Origin: an uncultured Blautia sp.
GTDB taxonomy: Bacteria > Bacillota > Clostridia > Lachnospirales > Lachnospiraceae
NCBI GenBank assembly: GCA_934426285.1
Contig: CAKRYE010000061.1
Coordinates: forward strand, 1-10,716
Reading direction: 5' to 3'
Length of the DNA stretch: 10,716 nt
A program made the translations under genes and the position numbers. Under the pieces are notes generated by a model. The model was not told where the DNA came from and searched no databases. It worked only from the letters and a program-made list of their open reading frames with translations. The stretch's first letter is position 1, and every line of letters begins with the position of its first letter. This document shows, piece after piece, positions 1 to 6,410 of this stretch.

Positions 1-114
1 ATACCAGGTTCCAATAACATCCTTTTCTTCAAGGGCATAAACACTTACGCTCATAAAGCCTGCCATTAAGACTCCTATTGTTCCTACCATCCACAACCTC
101 ATTTTTTTACTCAT
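1..114 (-). CDS. Exported protein of unknown function, N-terminal fragment
   Basis: Only the first 38 codons are inside the window; the gene continues past the left edge. The start ATG (112-114) is preceded by an AAAGGAG ribosome binding site at 123-129. The residues read as a classic signal peptide: a basic start (MSKKMR), a hydrophobic core (LWMVGTIGVLMAGFMSV) and a probable signal peptidase I site after S-V-Y-A, near residue 26. The mature part begins LEEKDVIGTWY. A glycine-threonine-tryptophan-tyrosine stretch near the mature start occurs in lipocalin-like exported proteins, but the fragment is too short to assign a family. The secreted location is well supported; the function is unknown. 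Confidence 0.7.
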   Translation of the reverse strand, partial: MSKKMRLWMVGTIGVLMAGFMSVSVYALEEKDVIGTWY

Positions 115-159
115 ACAAACATCTCCTTTCTTTTTATAATCGTGTTTTTGTTTATCTGC

Positions 160-187
160 ATTATACGTGAACACTCAAACATTTACA
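160..187 (-). promoter_or_regulatory. Candidate promoter of the exported protein gene
   Basis: On the minus strand a perfect TATAAT -10 box lies at 160-165. About 16 bp upstream, at 182-187, is a poor -35 candidate (TGTAAA). The site lies about 45 bases before the start codon. The -10 is convincing; the -35 is weak, so an activator may be needed. Confidence 0.4.
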
Positions 188-230
188 CTATCACTTCTGA
201 CAGTAACATGTTTTTTTCACATATTAAATA

Positions 231-275
231 AAAAATATGACTACCACCTCTCTGTGAGGAAATAGTCATATTTTT
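231..275 (-). terminator. Intrinsic terminator after bsh
   Basis: A perfect 13-bp inverted repeat (231-243 with 263-275) has a further CCTC/GAGG stem inside its loop. On the minus strand it is followed by a T-rich stretch. It lies 15 bases after the bsh stop codon and would end that transcript before the exported-protein gene. The outer stem is A/T-rich with T-runs on both sides, so it could also act on the plus strand. Confidence 0.8.
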
Positions 276-290
276 GTTTGTTTTAAAATA

Positions 291-1268
291 TTATCTGTTT
301 TGAAATTTAATTTGTTCTCCCTGAATCAATGGATAGCAGACCAATTTATCACTGTCCAGATTTTCCATGTGCATATCTACCCCACTGATCTGATGGTTTT
401 CATACGTATTATAATAATAAATCCCTTTTGTAGCATTACAGCAGGAAGTATATAAGGTAATCTCATACTTTCCGTCGGAAACCTCACAACAGCCACGCTG
501 CTGATCTACAGACCCGAGGATATGGAAAAACTGGCTGACGCTCTCCTCCTCTGATTCACCGGAAAAAGCATTTGCTTTTGTAAATGCCACACGTACAAAA
601 CGAGAAGCCGAAGAAAGATCTCCCGGAAGACCAAGGGCTCCCATTCCACGGCTGTATGCATTGAGGGGAAGATTGCTGCCAAATGTATTCACGGGCTGTT
701 TCGGTGAAAGGTGCATATAGTTATTCAATTGAAACATTTGCTGTGGAAAAGGCGGGTTGTTTGTGAGGACGCCAACCGGATTATCATAAACATGGAGACC
801 ATCAGACATAGATTCTACTGTAATAGCTTCCTTTTCATCAGCAATGATCCAATGCAGTTGGGCTAAAGGAAATTGTTCACTGAAAGGAGTATTCACTATA
901 TTAATATGAGCAAGTTTTTCCCGAACCTCTGTTACAGAAGAACACTGACTTAGAATCCAGGGAATAAATTCAAACTGTGCAACGTTATCCCCTTCCGTCT
1001 GAACTTCAGAATAAGAAGCATTCCCCACAAAATTAAGGCCTGCCATACCAAGCCCTTTTTCATTGACAGCATCATAATACAGGGGATAATTATCTGCTAC
1101 ATGAGCCATCCCAATAATCCCATAATGATTTTTCAATTCACCGGCATGCCGAAAATGAAACGGGTAATTGCGCGGTGTAACAGTAACCTGATCACCATAA
1201 GAGAATTCATAATCCAGCGTTCTTCCGAAATAAAAATCTTTTGTTTTATAAGTTGCTGCTGTACACAT
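291..1268 (-). CDS. bsh: Bile salt hydrolase (choloylglycine hydrolase)
   Basis: This enzyme cleaves the amide bond of glycine- or taurine-conjugated bile salts in the cytoplasm, releasing free bile acid and the amino acid. The 325-residue length matches the family (about 315-330). The N-terminal-nucleophile fold needs Cys as residue 1 after Met removal, so the second of two in-frame ATGs (1266-1268) is chosen. It gives MCTAATYKTK and stands 7 bases from AAGGAGG, whereas the ATG at 1272-1274 is only one base away. Expected active-site residues are present: Cys2, Arg16, Asp19, Asn79 (in GLNF; penicillin V acylases usually differ here), Asn170 and Arg223. An SRG motif lies in the substrate-loop region at 206-208. 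The gene appears monocistronic, with its own promoter (1295-1324) and terminator (231-275). There is no signal peptide, as in Gram-positive BSHs. The family call is firm; substrate preference is inferred. Confidence 0.95.
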   Translation of the reverse strand: MCTAATYKTKDFYFGRTLDYEFSYGDQVTVTPRNYPFHFRHAGELKNHYGIIGMAHVADNYPLYYDAVNEKGLGMAGLNFVGNASYSEVQTEGDNVAQFEFIPWILSQCSSVTEVREKLAHINIVNTPFSEQFPLAQLHWIIADEKEAITVESMSDGLHVYDNPVGVLTNNPPFPQQMFQLNNYMHLSPKQPVNTFGSNLPLNAYSRGMGALGLPGDLSSASRFVRVAFTKANAFSGESEEESVSQFFHILGSVDQQRGCCEVSDGKYEITLYTSCCNATKGIYYYNTYENHQISGVDMHMENLDSDKLVCYPLIQGEQIKFQNR

Positions 1269-1294
1269 GATCATTCCTCCTTAAATTCTTTTTT

Positions 1295-1329
1295 ATTATA
1301 GCCAACAATTATAATATAAATCAATTGTT
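1295..1329 (-). promoter_or_regulatory. bsh promoter with overlapping dyad
   Basis: On the minus strand, -35 TTGATT (1319-1324), an 18-bp spacer and a perfect -10 TATAAT (1295-1300) precede the bsh ribosome binding site by about 15 bases. A 7-bp inverted repeat (AACAATT at 1304-1310, AATTGTT at 1323-1329) covers the -35 and much of the spacer. It is placed where a repressor could block RNA polymerase. The promoter is reasonably supported; the operator is a guess. Confidence 0.6.
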
Positions 1330-1347
1330 TTTTAATATAACAAAAAA

Positions 1348-1385
1348 GATACCACTCAGCCATCTTTTCATGTCTGAGTGGTATC
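1348..1385 (-). terminator. Terminator of the symporter-amidohydrolase operon
   Basis: A perfect 12-bp inverted repeat (1348-1359 with 1374-1385) with a 14-base loop is followed on the minus strand by TTTTTTGTT. It starts about 18 bases after the stop of the creatininase-family gene. It separates that operon from the bsh promoter, so bsh is probably transcribed independently. Confidence 0.88.
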
Positions 1386-1403
1386 CCTTCAGATTTCTAT
1401 CTA

Positions 1404-2159
1404 TTAAAGTTTCATCTGCTTCATTTCTTCCAGGAAATCACGGATATAGGATACTGCCAAATCCAGAGCTTCCTGTCCAAGTTCTGCTGAAGAATCCTTC
1501 GGATCAAAAGGTCCGAACCAGCCGCTTGGAGCAATTTCTTTGGTATCTCTCACAAGACGGACGATACCACCCTTGAAATTAACTGCCTGGATATAAGCCG
1601 CTTTCATATTCTCAGAAGGATCCTGTGCATTGATAGGCTTGCTAAGTTCCAGATGTACTGATTCCGGAGCAATTGCCATCATAGCTGAAGTCTCCAGAAC
1701 GTCACCATGACCACCTTCAAACTTCTTGTCCAGCTGAGCTACCAGACTCCACCAGTCTACACTGGCACATACACCACCTTTATGATATACCTCCAGAGCT
1801 GCACGGTCAATGGATGGAGTATTGCCGCCATGGCCATTCAGAATTACAAAACGTTTTGCACCATGCTGCATCAGAGAATCCATGATGCCATGCAGAACCA
1901 TATAAAGTCCTTCATAACCAATATTAATACTTCCCTCAAAGCTTAAGTGATAAGGACATACACCGTAAGGAACAGTAGGTGCTACGATTACATTGTCTAT
2001 ATCCTCCACATGATCTGCCAGATAGGACGGTACCATAAAATCCGTTCCCAATGCACTCTGCGTTCCGTGCTGCTCAGTGCTTCCTACCGGAATCACAATA
2101 ATCGGATCCTTTTTAAAAGCTTCTTTTGCCTGTGCTGTAGTCATTTTTGCAAGATACAT
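1404..2159 (-). CDS. Creatininase-family metal-dependent amidohydrolase
   Basis: A 251-residue cytoplasmic protein of the creatininase family, whose members hydrolyse cyclic or linear amides (creatinine, formamides, the ring of some inositol derivatives, mycofactocin precursor). Family signatures are clear: PVGSTEQHG at 24-32 (likely metal ligands Glu29 and His31), GTD at 38-40 (Asp40), NGHGGN at 108-113 (His110) and GGHGDVLETS at 149-158. The position of the second-metal Glu of true creatininase (H-x-E) is glycine here (HGG). That is common in the wider family and argues against creatinine as the specific substrate. An AGGAGG site lies 10 bases before the start. It is last in an operon, 21 bases after the symporter stop, so its substrate is probably imported by that symporter. 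Family membership is firm; the reaction is unknown. Confidence 0.85.
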   Translation of the reverse strand: MYLAKMTTAQAKEAFKKDPIIVIPVGSTEQHGTQSALGTDFMVPSYLADHVEDIDNVIVAPTVPYGVCPYHLSFEGSINIGYEGLYMVLHGIMDSLMQHGAKRFVILNGHGGNTPSIDRAALEVYHKGGVCASVDWWSLVAQLDKKFEGGHGDVLETSAMMAIAPESVHLELSKPINAQDPSENMKAAYIQAVNFKGGIVRLVRDTKEIAPSGWFGPFDPKDSSAELGQEALDLAVSYIRDFLEEMKQMKL

Positions 2160-2180
2160 TTCAAATACACCTCCTGATTT

Positions 2181-3659
2181 TTATGCCATAAAGTGACGAT
2201 CAATAGTCTCCTGTGGTGGAGTTTCTGTAAATTTACTTACGACGATCATTACGATAGAAGCAATGATGGTAGTCGGGAATAATGCATGGAAGCCCATAGC
2301 CAGCGCTTTGACTGACGGATTCATGGTAAAGAGTAACAGGGAAATAATACCTGCGATAACTGCTGCGACTGCTCCCTTTGCTGTTGCTTTCTTCCAGTAA
2401 ATTCCAAACAGAATCGGCACTACAAAAATTGCCATTCCGGAAAATGCAAACAGGTTAATTTCAAAAATACTGCCTGGCTGGAATACACCAAAGCAAATTA
2501 CGATGATACCGATGATTACAGTTACTACTTTGGACAGTTTCATAACAGTCTCATCTGTAGCATCCTTATTGATAATCTTCTGATAAATATCACGGGTAAC
2601 AGCACCGGTAGTAGTTACCAGAATACCATCGATCGTGGACATACCTGCTGCCACAATACCTGCGATGAAAATGGAGGCCAGGAAAGGATTCAAACCTCTC
2701 TGCAGAATCATAGGAATAATCTGATCTGCCTTCTCAATATTCTGAATGGAAGCAATACCATTTACACCGGCCCACTCAATCAGAGTTGCAGAGAAAAACA
2801 TACCTGCAGTACCAAGAAGAATTGCTTTGAACATGGTTTTATGATCTTTCATGGCAAAGAACTTAGTAAACAGGTGAGGCTGTCCCATAGTAAAGAACGA
2901 CCATAGCACAATATTGGATACATAATATGTCCAAGGCATATAACCGTTGGCGCCCGGGAAGGTCAGATAAGCCTCATTCATACTCTGAAGTGTATGGTTA
3001 ATGTTGGAGAAACCTCCACCCATTACTACAGATACAATAAATGTAACCACTGCAGTAGCAATCATCAGAGATCCCTGGATAACGTCCGTCATCATGGCAC
3101 CTTTCATACCACCGCTCATACAGTAGAGAATAACGATAATACCCATTCCCACAACGCCTACCCATTCAGGCAGTCCGGTAAATACATGTACAATAACACC
3201 TGCTCCGATAATCTGTGCGCCCATCATCGGAACCAGGAAGAAGAGCATCATCACGCCCAAAACACCGCTCATATTCTTGGAGTGATAACGGTCTGTCAGG
3301 TAATCGGCCATAGTCAGGAAACCATATTTATGACCAAGAGTAATCAGCTTACGGCCAATGAGAAGAGCCGGAAGAATCATACAGAACACAGCTCCAGGTA
3401 CAGAGATAGCCATTCCTGCATAGCCTACGCCATAAATGGTTCCCGGTGTACCAAGAAAGGTTCCCATAGAAAACTGGGTTGAGAAATATGCAATACCACT
3501 TACTACCACACCAGCCTTTCCGCTCAATACGAAGAAATCGCCAATGCTATTCGTCTTACGTCCTGCATACCAACCAATAAATGCCATAATTCCAAGATAA
3601 AGTACTAACACTGTATAGAAAGGAATTGGTGATGGCTGAATTACTGCTGCTCCATTCAT
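2181..3659 (-). CDS. Sodium/solute symporter (SSS family)
   Basis: A 492-residue membrane transporter of the sodium:solute symporter family, of the size and hydrophobic pattern of the 13-helix members such as the pantothenate and proline permeases. Helix 1 spans about 14-33. An unwound-helix motif with FSTQFSMGTFLG lies at about 59-70. GQPHLFTKFFAM (259-270) and the helix-8 motif AAGMSTIDG (337-345, Ser341/Thr342 at the expected Na2 site), followed by RDIY, are typical of the family. It probably imports a small organic anion, amino acid or polyol with Na+. Its ATG follows the TAA of the upstream small membrane gene with no gap, and its ribosome binding site (GAGGAGGA) lies in the last codons of that gene, so the two are probably translationally coupled. 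The substrate cannot be read from sequence. It is not a member of the BASS bile-acid symporter family. Confidence 0.9.
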   Translation of the reverse strand: MNGAAVIQPSPIPFYTVLVLYLGIMAFIGWYAGRKTNSIGDFFVLSGKAGVVVSGIAYFSTQFSMGTFLGTPGTIYGVGYAGMAISVPGAVFCMILPALLIGRKLITLGHKYGFLTMADYLTDRYHSKNMSGVLGVMMLFFLVPMMGAQIIGAGVIVHVFTGLPEWVGVVGMGIIVILYCMSGGMKGAMMTDVIQGSLMIATAVVTFIVSVVMGGGFSNINHTLQSMNEAYLTFPGANGYMPWTYYVSNIVLWSFFTMGQPHLFTKFFAMKDHKTMFKAILLGTAGMFFSATLIEWAGVNGIASIQNIEKADQIIPMILQRGLNPFLASIFIAGIVAAGMSTIDGILVTTTGAVTRDIYQKIINKDATDETVMKLSKVVTVIIGIIVICFGVFQPGSIFEINLFAFSGMAIFVVPILFGIYWKKATAKGAVAAVIAGIISLLLFTMNPSVKALAMGFHALFPTTIIASIVMIVVSKFTETPPQETIDRHFMA

Positions 3660-3908
3660 TTATTTGTCCTCCTCATCGTAAGTGTGATATTCTTTTCTCT
3701 TCATACACATGCGGTAATAAACAATAATCAGCGCAAATGTAATGACAGCGTGAACAATCCAGCCAAATACATAGAGCGGAATACCACCAAATGCCGGAAT
3801 ATAGGTCTCGCTGTAGAAAAACGGGAACGGAATCATAATGAATACAAACATAACCAGAAAAATAATCAACCATGTCCGTTCGAAGTGTTTCTCAAAAAGT
3901 TTCTTCAT
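3660..3908 (-). CDS. Small two-helix membrane protein paired with the SSS symporter
   Basis: An 82-residue protein with two membrane segments (about 13-32 and 45-66), a basic N-terminus and an acidic C-terminal tail. Small proteins of this layout (DUF997/YhdT-like or DUF3311-like) are often encoded just before SSS transporters such as panF; the exact family is not certain here. The start at 3908 is chosen because AAGGAGG (3918-3924) stands 9 bases upstream. An upstream in-frame ATG at 3944 has no such site and lies beyond the palindrome at 3924-3939. The stop codon abuts the symporter start. A role as a transporter subunit or assembly partner is inferred from gene order. Confidence 0.75.
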   Translation of the reverse strand: MKKLFEKHFERTWLIIFLVMFVFIMIPFPFFYSETYIPAFGGIPLYVFGWIVHAVITFALIIVYYRMCMKRKEYHTYDEEDK

Positions 3909-3923
3909 AGCCTTTTTCCTCCT

Positions 3924-3939
3924 TTTCTTTCGAAAGAAA
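3924..3939. promoter_or_regulatory. Perfect 16-bp palindrome, candidate operator
   Basis: TTTCTTTCGAAAGAAA is a perfect palindrome directly upstream of, and touching, the ribosome binding site of the small membrane gene. A nine-base part of it (TTCTTTCGA) recurs in the same orientation at 3970-3978. GAAA/TTTC-containing palindromes are plausible RpiR-type operators, and the rpiR gene is divergent from here. A short leader hairpin is the alternative. Confidence 0.5.
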
Positions 3940-4003
3940 CTCATGTAATATATACTATAATATTAAAGATTCTTTCGATTTTTTTGTTAAGCATATACTT
4001 TAC

Positions 4004-4032
4004 TTTATATTTCCTATTATACATGTTATAAT
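4004..4032 (+). promoter_or_regulatory. Promoter of the rpiR-type regulator
   Basis: On the plus strand TATAAT at 4027-4032 is preceded by TGT, making an extended -10. A partial -35 (TTTATA, 4004-4009) lies 17 bp upstream. It faces and overlaps the minus-strand promoter, so the two cannot easily fire together. Confidence 0.55.
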
Positions 4033-4043
4033 AGTTTTGTAAA
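4016..4043 (-). promoter_or_regulatory. Promoter of the symporter operon
   Basis: On the minus strand, -35 TTTACA (4038-4043, one mismatch to consensus), a 16-bp spacer and a perfect -10 TATAAT (4016-4021) predict a transcript start near 4009 and a leader of about 100 bases. Its spacer contains the -10 box of the divergent rpiR promoter, and the two -10 boxes are mirror arms of a perfect inverted repeat (4014-4034). Confidence 0.65.
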
Positions 4044-4120
4044 GTTTTTACTTAAATTTTTATGAAAAAAATCTAAAATTTTGCATGAACTATGCAGAGA
4101 AAGGACATCGTGTAATATAT

Positions 4121-4963
4121 ATGGATATTTTAGAGCATCTCCAGGAACTTTATCCTACCCTGACGAAAAAGCAGAAAACCATTGCAGATTATCTGATCGC
4201 CAATTTGGAGGAAATCAGTTACATTACACTGGCACAGCTAAGCCATCAGACCGGTACTTCAGAGCTGACTTTACTCCGTTTTTGTCAGAAACTGGGCTGC
4301 TCCAGCTTTCTGGACTTAAAGGAGCAGTTCCGGGAATATACTCAGAAAATGATTAAGCAGGCCTCCTCTTCTTCCTTTTTTCTGCCGGAACGCATCTCAG
4401 GCGAAGCCTCCGAGCGGGAACGGATCCTTCACGAAATCTGCAATACAGAGGCTACAGTTTTCTCTGATTTTATTGCTGGCATCAATCTGGAATCAGTGAT
4501 AAAGGCTTCTGATGAAATCCGGAAAAGCAGCCGTATCTACATCTTTGCCCATGATATTTCCCTGGTACCCGGTAAATTCCTGCAGGGTCGTCTGGAAATC
4601 CTGTACCTTAATGCTGTGTTGATTGATTTATCAGACCTGGAATTGACCCAGAAGACCATCCAACAGCTGACGGATGGTGATCTGGTAATCTTTTTCTCTT
4701 TCCCCCGCTATTATTTTCCTATTGGAAATATTGCTAAAAAAGCGGCAAAATCCGGTGTACCGATTCTGACCATCACCGACAGCGATGCTTCTCCGGCGGC
4801 AGCACACAGCACACTTTTGCTGCTTTGCCCCACCTCTACGAAGCTGTTTTACAACTCCATGACCGTGCCCATGGCCATGCTCAATATCCTGGCTTCCTGT
4901 CTTGTTATCGACAGTGTATCGCCAGCAGAACGTCAGATCTTTATTGATACCTTGCCATCCTGA
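4121..4963 (+). CDS. RpiR/MurR-family transcriptional regulator (HTH + SIS-like domain)
   Basis: A 280-residue DNA-binding regulator. The N-terminal HTH_6 domain (about 1-77) has the family pattern: LTKKQKTIADYLIANLEEISY, then a helix-turn-helix around TLAQLSHQTGTSELTLLRFCQKLG. The C-terminal part (about 120-265) has the alpha/beta pattern of an SIS domain, including KSGVPILTITDSDASPAA. The usual phosphosugar loop is replaced by FFSFPRYYF, so the ligand may not be a sugar phosphate. The start at 4121 fits the family's normal N-terminus (MDILEHLQELYP). Its only purine-rich site, AAGGA, is 15 bases away, and an in-frame ATG at 4085 has no site at all. It is divergent from the symporter operon, with overlapping promoters, and probably controls it. 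It shares a terminator with iadA. Confidence 0.88.
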   Translation: MDILEHLQELYPTLTKKQKTIADYLIANLEEISYITLAQLSHQTGTSELTLLRFCQKLGCSSFLDLKEQFREYTQKMIKQASSSSFFLPERISGEASERERILHEICNTEATVFSDFIAGINLESVIKASDEIRKSSRIYIFAHDISLVPGKFLQGRLEILYLNAVLIDLSDLELTQKTIQQLTDGDLVIFFSFPRYYFPIGNIAKKAAKSGVPILTITDSDASPAAAHSTLLLLCPTSTKLFYNSMTVPMAMLNILASCLVIDSVSPAERQIFIDTLPS

Positions 4964-4976
4964 TTTCCAGACAAAA

Positions 4977-5021
4977 AAACCGGATATACAAGTTTCCCAC
5001 AGGAAACCACATATCCGGTTT
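4977..5021. terminator. Bidirectional terminator between rpiR-type gene and iadA
   Basis: An 11-bp perfect stem (AAACCGGATAT 4977-4987 with ATATCCGGTTT 5011-5021) encloses a second hairpin (TTTCC 4993-4997 / GGAAA 5002-5006). T-rich runs follow on both strands: TTTCATTTTTATTC on the plus and TTTTTTTG on the minus. It lies between two convergent genes and would serve both. Confidence 0.9.
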
Positions 5022-5040
5022 CATTTTTATTCTCTTTTCA

Positions 5041-5065
5041 TAGCTGTTCGATTTCTGACCAGTTA
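5041..5065. repeat. Hairpin repeat, copy downstream of iadA
   Basis: Plus strand reads TAGCTGTTC, a 6-base gap, then CTGACCAGTTA, followed by a long T-run. The same two blocks in the same order, with a longer middle, occur in the iadA leader (6243-6286). The arms here pair imperfectly (about 7 of 9 positions). It lies 17 bases after the iadA stop codon. Confidence 0.5.
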
Positions 5066-5082
5066 CCTCTTTTTTTTATCTT

Positions 5083-6222
5083 TTATTTCTCGTAAGTTCC
5101 TTTTCGAAGTATCTCTCCATCCTTCATAAAGATCTCTCCCCTTGCCACATAGGTATCCAGCGTCAGGTTCTGATCAAACAGCAACAGATCTGCATCGGCC
5201 CCTTCTGCCACAATTCCCTTGATTCCCTGTAAATCCAGGCTCTCCGCCACCTGACAGGTCATATAAGGCAATGCTTCCTCCAGATTCATTCCAAGGGCCT
5301 GCACCATATATTTCAACTCTTTATAAAGCGCATCCACACCAGACACACCTATCTCTAAAAGGCTGCCGTCCTCCGCATAATTAGACCAGCTTCCATGTCC
5401 GTCAGAGCTCATGGTAATATGCTCTGTGGGCAATCCCCGCTTTTTCGCCTCCAGAACACATTCTCCCGGTGAAGTGTGCATACCGCAGGTCAGATCAATA
5501 TAACCTCCCTGACTTAAAAATTCATATCCATCCTCCAGCAGCTTTTCATTCCGGTTCACGTGAGTGGGTCGGAAAATCCGTACGGGAACAGAACTCTCCT
5601 CCAGTGCCCGGAATATCGGAGCCAGACCAGCCTTGTCATCTCCCATGTGAAGCACCACAATACCCGGTTTTCCACTGAGCATTCCCGCCACACGGGCTTT
5701 GCTTGCAATCTGAATCAGCTGATCCTCCGTCACATTAGGTGCCCTGTGATCAGAGATTGCCAGCTTCACACCCAGAATCTCCTTCACAAATACAATATCT
5801 CGATCTATCTCGCCTGTGAGCGTCGGGCTGGGATATCCGTAAGCACCTGTAAGCATATAAGCACTCACGCCCTCTTCACAGAGTACCCGGGTCTTCGCGT
5901 AAAGATTGTCCACACTCCTGGTAATACCATCTGTGCCCAGAAGCCCCACCACTGTTGTAATACCGTTCTCTACCAGCTCCGACATCTGTAATTCCGGTGT
6001 CCGCGTATGAAAGCTTCCCTCTCCGCCACCCCCGGTGATATGTACATGCTGATCTAAAAATCCGGGTGTAAGAATTTTCCCCTCTGCATCCAGTATCTCA
6101 CATTCCACAGGCAGTTCTCCGATGGAATCCTGCATACATTCAATCTTTCCTCCGCAAATCAAAAGATCTTTTTTCCCGAGATATTCCGGTGCGTAAACCT
6201 CTGCATTCTTTACCAATAACAT
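5083..6222 (-). CDS. iadA: Isoaspartyl dipeptidase (M38 family)
   Basis: A cytoplasmic binuclear zinc peptidase of the amidohydrolase superfamily. It cleaves beta-aspartyl (isoaspartyl) dipeptides left by breakdown of damaged or dietary protein. At 379 residues it is close to the E. coli enzyme (390). All expected metal ligands are present: His59 and His61 (DQHVH), the bridging carboxylated lysine Lys153 (GVKLAISDHR), His192 (VLHMGD), His221 (RPTHVNRN) and Asp274 (SSDGHGS). The substrate-loop motif GGGGEG follows the HxH. The start is ATG at 6220-6222 with AGAGGA 6-7 bases upstream. It has its own promoter (6317-6345) and a structured leader, and is convergent with the rpiR-type regulator. 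The annotation is firm; whether it belongs to the neighbouring regulon is open. Confidence 0.95.
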   Translation of the reverse strand: MLLVKNAEVYAPEYLGKKDLLICGGKIECMQDSIGELPVECEILDAEGKILTPGFLDQHVHITGGGGEGSFHTRTPELQMSELVENGITTVVGLLGTDGITRSVDNLYAKTRVLCEEGVSAYMLTGAYGYPSPTLTGEIDRDIVFVKEILGVKLAISDHRAPNVTEDQLIQIASKARVAGMLSGKPGIVVLHMGDDKAGLAPIFRALEESSVPVRIFRPTHVNRNEKLLEDGYEFLSQGGYIDLTCGMHTSPGECVLEAKKRGLPTEHITMSSDGHGSWSNYAEDGSLLEIGVSGVDALYKELKYMVQALGMNLEEALPYMTCQVAESLDLQGIKGIVAEGADADLLLFDQNLTLDTYVARGEIFMKDGEILRKGTYEK

Positions 6223-6286
6223 AACTGTTCCTCTTTTTCCCGTAGCTGTTCATTACACAAGTGCTTTCAGCGGTTCTGAACAGTTA
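6222..6286 (-). promoter_or_regulatory. iadA leader with two alternative hairpins
   Basis: In the minus-strand transcript the arm UAACUGUUCA (6277-6286) can pair with UGAACAGCUA (6243-6252; 9 of 10 pairs). Alternatively its first nine bases pair perfectly with GAACAGUUA (6222-6230), which includes the end of the ribosome binding site, the spacer and the A of the AUG. The two pairings exclude each other. The inverted repeats are visible in sequence; a regulatory role is inferred. Confidence 0.45.
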
Positions 6287-6316
6287 CTTTTCCTTTTTTA
6301 TTTGGTTTCTACTCCA

Positions 6317-6345
6317 AGTATATACGATGGAACCTGTTTTGTCTA
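6317..6345 (-). promoter_or_regulatory. iadA promoter
   Basis: On the minus strand, -35 TAGACA (6340-6345, one mismatch to consensus), a 17-bp spacer and -10 TATACT (6317-6322, one mismatch) predict a start near 6310. The resulting leader of about 88 bases contains the alternative hairpins at 6222-6286. Confidence 0.65.
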
Positions 6346-6399
6346 TGCAAGTTATTGTTATAAAATCTTGAAGAGTCTGAAAAACTTGCAGATTTTATA
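6346..6399. repeat. Interleaved inverted repeats between the Cys-rich gene and iadA
   Basis: Two perfect dyads interlock here: TGCAAGTT (6346-6353) with AACTTGCA (6383-6390), and TATAAAATCT (6359-6368) with AGATTTTATA (6390-6399). The second could be a weak terminator for the upstream minus-strand gene, but no T-run follows it. The first abuts the iadA -35 box. Confidence 0.4.
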
Positions 6400-6410
6400 C
6401 ATTCTGCCCT

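Noticed and set aside
2994..3482. Plus-strand open frame of 162 codons inside the symporter gene
   Set aside because: It is antisense to a well-supported transporter; its His/Asn-rich translation is what complementary membrane codons give.
2181..3659. Symporter as a bile acid transporter because bsh is nearby
   Set aside because: The sequence is SSS family, not BASS; a terminator and a separate promoter isolate bsh from this operon.
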